Assembly: GCF_015223195.1 (NCBI RefSeq)
Contig: NZ_JADFUA010000001.1
Location: 310,001 to 374,000, forward strand
DNA length: 64,000 bases
Direction: 5' to 3'
Source: Chitinilyticum piscinae
GTDB taxonomy: Bacteria > Pseudomonadota > Gammaproteobacteria > Burkholderiales > Chitinibacteraceae
Shown: piece by piece, positions 1-11,600 of the stretch
How the letters are laid out: every line of letters begins with the position of its first letter
Numbering within the stretch: the stretch's first letter is position 1
The notes under the pieces: generated by a model
Seen by the model: only the letters and a program-made list of their open reading frames with translations
What the model was told of the DNA's origin: nothing
The model's database searches: none
Made by a program: the position numbers and the translations under genes

Positions 1-482
1 AGGCTGTTGCTAAGCCTGAAGGCGGCACCAGCACTCGTCTCAGCCTGCAACAGGTCACCAGGATCACCCAGGCGGGACCAAAGTTCGACATGAACTTGAC
101 TTAGCAAGCGCAAAACTTCCGGTGTATCCGCCTCACCCCCCCGGTGACACTGGGTGGCTTCCACGTCCAGCAAAGCCAGCAGCTCGCTGACGGCAGTGGA
201 AAACTCAGCCTCGTTCTGGTAACGCTCAACAGCGTCGCGGAATGCCTGTGCAAACCGGCGCTCCCGCTGGGAGCTGCTGAGCAAGCGGTTACAGCGAGCA
301 GCCATCAGCTTCCTGGCCTCTTGGTCAGCACCACCTCGCAGAAGACTCAGTGCGCCCAGCAAATTCAGCTGCAAGCTGGCAGGGTACTCGGCGGCGGCCT
401 CACGATAGGTGTCATATGCCAGGAAAAATTGCCCGTCATCCAGGTGCGCCAGAAGGCGTTCATACCATTTATTTTCAGACAT
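1..482 (-). CDS. Helical (TPR-like) repeat protein, 5' part only
   Basis: An open frame reads leftwards from an ATG at 482 and is still open at the window edge, giving about 160 visible residues. The start reads MSENKWYERLLAHLDDGQ. The protein is rich in Leu, Ala, Glu and Arg with helix-turn-helix periodicity, for example the stretch around AYDTYREAAAEYP followed by LNLLGALSLLRGG, which resembles tetratricopeptide-type repeats. No catalytic motif is visible and I do not recognise the family. The ribosome-binding site is weak, so the start could differ. The rest of the gene lies outside the window. Confidence 0.6.
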   Translation of the reverse strand, partial: MSENKWYERLLAHLDDGQFFLAYDTYREAAAEYPASLQLNLLGALSLLRGGADQEARKLMAARCNRLLSSSQRERRFAQAFRDAVERYQNEAEFSTAVSELLALLDVEATQCHRGGEADTPEVLRLLSQVHVELWSRLGDPGDLLQAETSAGAAFRLSNS

Positions 483-2315
<1,833 letters not shown>

Positions 2316-2652
2316 GTCTCGGCCGGACAGCTACGCACTTCCCGCCGCACACCACATTACCCTGCAACCTATACGTCGTACAACACCGCAGAAAAACGCC
2401 ATCATGGCGATACCCCTGCAAGTACTCTCCCTCCATAGCTGCTCGCCGGCTGTTTTTCCATCGCCTACCGACAGGCGACGGGCGGCATCACTTTTCCTCT
2501 CCTATCCTTCTAAAGATCGGGTCGCGCAGACCGATAACCGTTAAACGACGGCAATGCGTCCACCGTTTGGCAGTTTGTCAAGCACACTCCGCCCGGTACT
2601 TTTAACATAAGCATTTCGTTATATTCGCAGTTCACCATCGAGGGCTTCAATC
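2316..2652. other. Regulatory gap upstream of the giant repeat-protein gene
   Basis: 337 bases. On the plus strand a possible promoter is TTGTCA followed after 16 bases by TACTTT, about 60 bases before the giant gene, which has a good ribosome-binding site (GAGGG, 8 bases before its ATG). On the minus strand there are hairpins, a very short frame with a strong Shine-Dalgarno sequence (AGGAGAGG at 2496-2503 before ATG at 2488), and a hairpin CGCCAT/ATGGCG (397-409 past 2000) followed by five T. The minus-strand signals may be a small transcript or chance. Confidence 0.4.
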
Positions 2653-5600
2653 ATGGCTAACCTGACCATATCTGACGGCGGCAGTACCTTTACTCTGCCG
2701 GCCAATATTGACACCCTCACTGGTGGCAACGGCAACGACATCATCACCATTACCGGCCAGCTCACCGGTTCGCTGATCGACCTCGCGGCAGGCACCGGCG
2801 ACAAGCTGATTCTGGATAATCAGGCGAACACGGCCACGGTTTCGAATACCGAAACCATCGTCGGCGGCACGCTGGTCGACACCATCACACTGGGGGCGGC
2901 CATCTCCGGTGCGGTCATCGATCTTGGCGCCGGCAGCGATAAACTGACTCTGGCCAATGGCAGCAACGACCTGACCCTCAGCAATGTGGAAACGATCGTC
3001 GGCGGTACCGGCGACGATACGATCAGTCTGGATGGCAGCTTCGGCAACCCGAATATTTCGCTGGGCGCAGGCAACGATGCCCTGACACTCGGGGCAGCAG
3101 TAACGGCAGGCAGTTTTGACCTTGGTGCAGGCACGGACTCCCTCATACTGGCCAATGGCACCAACGTACTGACCGTAAGCGGGGCAGAGAGCATCACAGG
3201 GAACGCCAGCACCGATAACATCACACTGGCTACAGCATTGGCTTCCGGCACCATTGACCTGAACGGCGGCACCGACAGTCTGACCCTGGCAGCCGGCGGC
3301 AACACCCTGACCGTCTCGGATGTGGAAACCCTGACCGGCGGCGCAGGTGACGATGTCGTTACCCTGGGGGCTGCCATTTCCGGGGGGGTCATCAATCTGG
3401 CAGGTGGTACGGCAGACCAGCTGACGCTAGCGGCTGGCGGCAATACGGTTACGGTTTCAAACGTCGAAACCATAACCGGTGGGGCCAATGATGATGCGGT
3501 CACGCTGGGTGCCGTGATCGCTAGTGGCGAAATCGATCTAGCCGCAGGCAATGATAGCCTGACGCTGGCCGATGGAACCAATAGCCTGACGGTCAGCAAT
3601 ACCGAATCCATCACGGGCGGAACTGGTGCCGATACGGTCACTATTGCAACAGTGATCGCAGGTGGCAGCATTAATCTTGGCGCCGGCACTGACAGTCTTA
3701 CCCTAACCGATGGGGCCAACAGCCTGACCGCCAGCAATGTCGAAACCATCACGGGCGGCACCGGTAATGACAGCATTACGCTGGGCACCGCAATCAGTGG
3801 CGCGACCATAACGCTGGGCACCGGCACAGATACCCTGGTGCTTGCTAACGGCAGCAACACACTTACCGCGACTGGCGTCGAAACCGTCACCGGCGGCACG
3901 GGTGACGACTCGGTCACCTTTGGCGCGGCCATTTCGGGCGCGGCCATCAATTTGGGGACAGGGGCAGACCACCTTACGCTTGCGAGTGGGGGCAACACCG
4001 TCACCGTAACAGCCACCGAAACAGTCACTGGTGGTGGCGGACTAGACACTGTCACGCTTGGCGCTGCGCTGTCTGGCGGCGAGATTGACCTCGGCGCTGA
4101 TGCCAACGACAAGCTGACGCTATCTACCGGCAATAATGTCATCACCGTCAGCAATACCGAGACCATTGTCGGCGTGGGTGGTAACGACACTGTCACCTTG
4201 GCCAGCACGGTCAACGGGGCCGACATCGACCTCGGCGGCGGTACTGACAAACTGACTCTGGCCGCAGGCGGAAACACCCTCACCGTTAACGGCACGATTG
4301 AAACCGTCGTCGGTGGCGCTGGTGACGACATCGTTACCATTGCAAGCAATGTATCCGGACTGAGCTATGACCTTGCAGGCGGCACCGGTGACAGGCTGGT
4401 GCTTGCCTCGGGCGACAACACCCTCACTCTGGCAGGTGTGGAAACCGTGACCGGCAATGACGGCAATGACACATTGACGCTTTCCGGCGCTCTCAGTGCT
4501 GCCGTGTTCAATCTCGACACCGGCACCGACTCGATCACGCTGGCTGATGGCAGCAACAGCCTGAGTGTGAGCGGGGTCGAAAGCATTACCGGCGGGACTG
4601 GCAGCGACAACATCACGCTCACCGCCGCCATTAGCGGCGCCAACTACAGCCTCGGCGCCGGTGTCGACACGCTGACGCTGACAACTGGAACCAACGTCCT
4701 GACGGCAACGGGCGTGGAAACCATTACAGGCGTAGGCGGGGACGACACCATCACCCTGGGCGGCGCCGTCAGCGGCGGCAGCATCACCCTGGGCGGCGGG
4801 ACCGACAAGCTGATTTTGCAAGCGTCATCGACGCTGACACTCGATAACACGATCGAGACCATTACCGGCAGTAACGGCGCAGATACCATCACACTGTCTA
4901 CGGCGATCAGCACGCTGGATATCGACTTGGGAAATGGTAATGACATCCTGAACCTGGCCAATGGTGGTAACACACTGACCCTCGCGAACAGCAGCATCGA
5001 GACTGTGACAGCGGGCAGCGGCGATGACACCATCACCTTAAGTGCGGCCACATCTATTCTGCGCGTAGACTTGGGCGGAGGCGCCGATACGCTGGAACTG
5101 GCTGACGGTGGCAATATTGCAACCGTCGCCAATGTGGAAACATTGACCAGTGGCAGCGGCGCTGATGTCATCACCATTACTACATCGCTATCTGCCGGAG
5201 CCACTATTGACCTTGGTGCTGCGATTGACCGAGTTCTACTGCAAGGCAACGGCAACACGGTATCGCTGACGAATGTGGAAAGTGTGAGTGGCAGTAACGG
5301 TGACGATATCGTGACACTGCTCAGCACCGTTACCAGTGGCAATTATGATCTTGGAGCCGGAACAGACTCGCTGACTCTGGCGGCAGGCAATAACGACATT
5401 ACTGTTTCCAGCGTCGAGACAATAACGGCCGTCGGCGGGAACGATACAGTAACGGTCTACAACACCCTGAGCGGCGGTGTCATTAATCTGGGGGCCGGCA
5501 CCGATACGCTGGTTCTGACCGCCCCTGGCAACAGCGTAACGACGACCAACGTCGAAACCATCGTCAGTGGCTCTGGCAATGACACAGTTACGCTAACAGC

Positions 5601-8600
5601 CAGTCTTGCGGCAGGGAATATTTCTCTGGGTGCAGGCACTGACACGCTGACCCTAGCCAGTGGCAACAACACCCTGACCATCACCGGTGTGGAAACGCTC
5701 ACCGGTAATAACGGCACCGACATCATCACGCTGGGGGCTGGCATATCTGGCGCAAGCATCGACCTGGCCGGTGGTACTGATACTCTGATCCTAGCCAACG
5801 ACGACAACACACTTACTCTCACCGGCGTTGAAAACATCACTGCGGATGCAGGTAATGACAGCATTACACTGACCGATGCACAAAGCGGTGGCACGATGGA
5901 TCTTGGGGATGGCAACGATGAGCTGACCCTGTCAAACGGTGGCAATACCCTCACCCTGAGCAATATTGAATCCGTTCAGGGGGGCACGGGCTCCGATGTG
6001 ATTACCCTTGGCCAGGCCATCAGTGGCGCGGTTGTCGATCTGGCAGCAGGCACGGACAGCCTGACGCTCGCCAGCGGCGGCAATACCCTGACCATTTCCG
6101 GCGCCGAAACCATCACCGGCGACGCCGGAGCAGATCTGGTCACGCTCGGTGGCGCCATTTCCGGTGCCAGCATTGATCTGGCTGGCGGCAATGATCGCCT
6201 GACGCTTTCCGGCGCCGGAGCCAACTCCATCACCGCCAGCAATATTGAAACTATCCAGGGGGGTGCAGCCAGCGACAGTGTCCAGCTCAATACCACCGTC
6301 AATGGTGCAACCATTAATCTCTCGGGTGGCACCGATTCACTGACCCTTGCTGCGGGTGGCAACACCCTCAGCATCAGCAACATCGAAACCGTAGTCGGTG
6401 GCGCCGACGCCGACGTGGTCACCTTGGGGGCGGCCTTATCCACTTCCGGAGCCAGCATCGATCTCGCAGCCGGTACCGACATCCTTAACCTTGCGAATGG
6501 CAGCAATGCATTAACCGTATCGGGAGTGGAAACACTCAACGGCAATGCCGGAGATGACACCATCACATTCGGCGCCAGCGTCACCGGCACAGTCGTGGAT
6601 CTGGGTGGCGGGAGCGATCACCTGATCCTGGCCGCTGGCGGCAACACGCTGACCGTATCCAATACCGCGAGCATCACCGGCGGCAACGGCACGGACACCG
6701 TCACACTCACCGATATTGCCAATACCGTCAGCCTTGCCGGCATCGAGTCACTGGCCGGTGGCACACTGGCTGACACCATCACCCTGACCGCAGCCATCAG
6801 CGGAGCACAAATTCACTTGGGCAGCGGCTCCGACTCGCTGACGCTGGCCAATGGCAGCAACGACCTAACCATCAGCGACATTGAGCTGGTCACGGGTGGC
6901 GCAGGCAATGACAGCATCACACTGAGCACCGCCGCATCCGGGGTGACGATTTCGCTGGGGTCCGGCACCGACACATTGATGTTGGCCAATGGCGGCAACA
7001 CGCTTACAGCCACGAATGTAGAAAGCATCGCTGGCGGCTCGGGCGACGATGTCGTCCAGCTTGGCGGCACAATTACGGCGGGCTCCATCGATCTGGGGGC
7101 CGGCAACGATACCCTGCTGCTCAGTGCAGGAGGCAACACGCTAACCGTAAATGGCAGCATTGAAAGTCTGGTCGGCGGTGCCGGCAATGACAACATTACC
7201 TTGGCCAACGTGGTCAGCGGCAGCAGTTATGATCTGGCCGGCGGCAGCGACCAGCTGATTCTCGCCAATGGCAACAACACCCTGAGCGTATCGCATATTG
7301 AAACCGTCAGCGGTGGCAGCGGTAATGACAATATCACCGTCCTGACCAATCTCAGCAGCGGCCAGATGGATTTGGGCATCGGTATCGACAGCGTTACCCT
7401 CGCGGACGGCGGCAACACCTTTACCTTCGGTGCCAGCGTGGAAAGCGTGATCGGTGGCAGTGGTGATGATGTCATCACTCTTTCTGCCGCAGTCGCCGGT
7501 ACCAACTACAACCTCGCCGGCGGCAACGACACGCTGAATCTGGCAAATGGCAGCAACAGCCTGACTGCGACCGGAGTGGAAACCATTCTTGGCAACTCAG
7601 GCAGCGACTCTGTCACGCTTGGAGCAGCAATCAGCGGCGCGACGATCAACCTGGGAGGCGGCAACACCGACAGTCTCGAGCTGTTTGATGGCGCCAATAC
7701 CATCACAGTGCTCAATACCGAAACCATTACCGGTGGTACTGATGTCGACCTCGTCACCCTGACTACCGCCCTCAGCGGCGGAGTGATCGATCTGGATAGC
7801 GGTGCAGATCGCCTGACGTTGAGCAGCGCCGGCAGCAACAATCTGACCGTCAGCAATACCGAAACGATAGTTGGTGGCAACTCAGCTGACACCATCACAC
7901 TGGCCACAGCGGTCAACGGGGGCAGCTTTGCCCTAGGGGCGAGCGCGGACAAGCTGACATTGTCGGATGCAGGCGCCAATACACTCAGTTTGGACGCTAG
8001 TGTCGAATCCGTCGTTGGTGGTGCCGATATTGACACCTTGACGCTAACAGCTGCGGTGTCCGGAACGAGCTACGACCTATCCGGTGGCAACGACCGTCTA
8101 AACTTGGCTGATGCCGCGCTGAATAATCTTACCATTGGTAATGTCGAGACCCTGCAAGGTGGCACCGGTGATGATCAGGTGACATTCAGCACTGCGGTGA
8201 CTGGCGGCAGCTTCGACTTTGGCAGCGGCAACGACCGGGCCTATCTGAGTAGCGTTGCCAGCAACATTATTGATATTGCCAATGTCGAAACCGTACAGGG
8301 CGGAACGTCCAGCGATACGGTTACGCTGACAACTGCCGTTTCTGATGCAATCATCAACTTGGGCGTTGGCACCGACAAACTGGTGCTGGACTCGGCATCC
8401 GGCAACAGCGTATTTGTCAATGCCGTCGAAACAGTGACCGGCAGCAGTGGCGATGATGTCGTTGAATACCAGTTCCAGATTGCCGGCGCCCGAGTGGACT
8501 TGGACACTGGCGACGATACGTTGAAACTGGCCAATGGCAGCAATTCGCTGACCGTTTCCGGAGTGGAAACACTACTGGGTGAATCGGGCAGCGATGTGAT

Positions 8601-11600
8601 TACCTTGTCCGAATCCAGTGCGGGAATGAGTATCGACCTGGGAGCGGGGTCGGATGCGCTGACGCTCTCATCGCAGGGGATCAATACCCTGACACTGGCC
8701 AACGTTGAAACCGTAGTAGGCGGCACCAGCAACGATACCATCACCTTCTCCACGGCTGTTTCGGCTGGCAGCATCACGCTGGGCGCTGGCGATGACAAAC
8801 TGATTCTGGGCAATTTCACCAACTCGTTAACCCTGCACAACAGCGTCGAAACGCTTGTTGGCGGCAGTGGCGATGATACCGTCACCATCAATGGCCGCAT
8901 CACTGCGGGCGAGTTCGATTTGGCTGGCGGTAATGACACGCTACAACTGGCCAACGTCGGCGTCGGAGAATCCAATGTCCTCGAAATCAGCAACATCGAA
9001 ACTGTGCTGGGTAACTCGGGCAGCGACATTGTCACGCTGGCCGCAGCGGTCAGCAGCGGGGTAATCAGTTTGGGGCTGGGACAGGATCAGCTGATTCTGT
9101 TCAATGGTAACAACACCTTGTCGCTCAATGGCACGATTGAAACCATAACCGGCGACAGTGGCAATGACAGCATCACCCTGACTGCGGCGGTGAGTGGCCA
9201 CAGCTACAATCTCGCCGCGGGCAATGACACCCTGGCGCTGGCCAATGGCAGCAATACGCTCACCCTGAGCGGGGTTGAGTCCATTAGCGGCAACTCCGGA
9301 GCAGACGTCATTACCTTCGCTAGCGGGCTGACCGCCGCCAGCATTGACCTAGCAGCGGGTGTAGACAAACTGGTGTTGGCCAATGCGGCTAACACTGCCA
9401 CCATCACCAATGTAGAAACCATCGTGGGTGGCACTGACGATGACACCATCACCTTGGGTGCTGCAACTGTTTCCGGACAGGTAATTGCGCTGGGAACGGG
9501 CACCGATACCGTGCAACTGGCCGATGTGGTTAGCAATGTGCTGTTTATCGACGCCACTACTGAAACGGTTTTGGGTGGCACCGGCAATGATGCCGTGACC
9601 CTGACCCAGCTGGCCACAGGTCACCGCTATGACTTGGGTGCGGGCGACGACAAACTGACCTTGGCGGCAGGTAGCAACACTGTTTCCGTCTCCGATGTTG
9701 AAACCATCACTGGGGGCGCAAGCGGCAACGACTCGGTGACGCTACTGACGCAGTACACCGCTGGCATGATCAATCTGGGGGTGGGTGCAGATAGCCTGCT
9801 GCTGGGCAACTTCGATAACACCCTGTCGGTTGCCAATGTCGAAACACTGAGTGGTGACGCCGGTGACGATATCATTACCCTGACAACCGGCATTAGTGGC
9901 GGAGCCGTTGACCTCGGCACAGGTAACGACAAGCTGATTCTTGCCAATGCAGCCAATACCCTGACACTCTCGGACACAATCGAAACACTGGTCGGCAATT
10001 CCGGCGCGGACACCATCACCCTTTCGGCCAGTGCAACCGGTCGCAGCTATGACCTCGGTGGTGGCATCGACAAGCTGACGCTGGCCGATGGCGGCAACAT
10101 CGTCACGCTGGGCAACGTCGAAACGATCGTCGGAAACAGCGGCGACGACACCGTTACATTATTGGGTATAGCCTCCGGAGCCTCGATTGACCTCAAGGAA
10201 GGAGACGATACCCTTATTCTTGCCAATGGCAGCAATACGCTATCACTGAGCGCCGCAATCGAGACTGTAGTGGGTGGCTCCGGCAACGATGTCATTACGC
10301 TGACACAGGCTGCTGCCGGCAATGTGTACCAGCTTGGCGCGGGAACTGGTGACAAGCTGATTCTGGCCAATGGCAGCAACACCCTCACCGTCTCCGGTGT
10401 GGAAACAGTGACTGGCGGCACGGGGGCTGACGTCATCACACTGACGGCGCAGCTTTCCGGCGGGCTGATCGACTTGGGTGCGGGCACCGCCAGCGACAGC
10501 CTGACGCTAGGCAATTTCAGCAATACCGTAACAGTCCTCAATACCGAGACCATCACGGGCAACTCGGGGGCGGATACCGTGAGCCTGGGGGCTGCAGCCA
10601 GCGGGCTGAACATCACTCTGGGCGCAGGCAGCGATACGCTCGTCCTCGCCAACGCAGCCAACACCCTGAGCATCGGCGCCGACATCGAAACACTGGTCGC
10701 TGGCAGCGGCATCGACACCATCACGCTGACCGCAGCGCTCAGTGGCCGCAGCTACGACCTAGGTGCAGGCAGTGACCGGATCATTCTGGCCGATGGCGGG
10801 AATACCCTGACCTTGGCGAATGTCGAAACCATCACGGGACATGATGGGGATGATGAGATTACTTTGAGCTCACTGGCCACCGGTGCAATCGTTAATCTGG
10901 GGGCCGGCAGCGATACATTGCAACTGGCAAATGGCACCAACACCGTTACCGTTACCGGGGTCGAATCCGTGGTCGGTGGCACGGGAGCCGACACAGTAAC
11001 GCTGGGCGCTGCGACCAGCTCGGCGGCTCTCAGCCTCGGAGCCGGCACTGACAAGGTGGTACTGTTCAATGGCGCCAACGAGGTCAGCATTGGTGATGCC
11101 GAAACCATCGTCGGCGGCACCCTGACCGATATCGTGACACTGACAACCGGAGTATCTGGCGCCAGTATCGACCTTGGCGCCGGAAGCGATACTCTGATTC
11201 TGTCGAATGACGGCAATACTCTGACGCTGAGCACGTCGATTGAATCGCTGGTTGGCGGCACGGGTAACGACATCATCACGCTCAGTGCCGCAGTTTCCGG
11301 CAAGAGCTATGACCTGGGCGCAGGAACCGGCGACAAGCTGGTACTGTTCAACGGCGCGAATACACTGACGGTGACCAATATCGAAACCATCGTCGGCAAT
11401 TCTGGTGCCGATGTCGTCACCTTGGGCGCAGCGGTGAGCGGGCAGAGTCTCGACTTGGCTGCCGGTATCGACAAGCTGCAACTGGCTAACGGCAACAATT
11501 CACTGACATTGTCGAATATTGAAACCGTAGTCGGCGGAACGGGGAATGACGTCATCACCCTGCAAACAGCGGCCTCTGGCATGGTGGTCGACCTTGGCAC

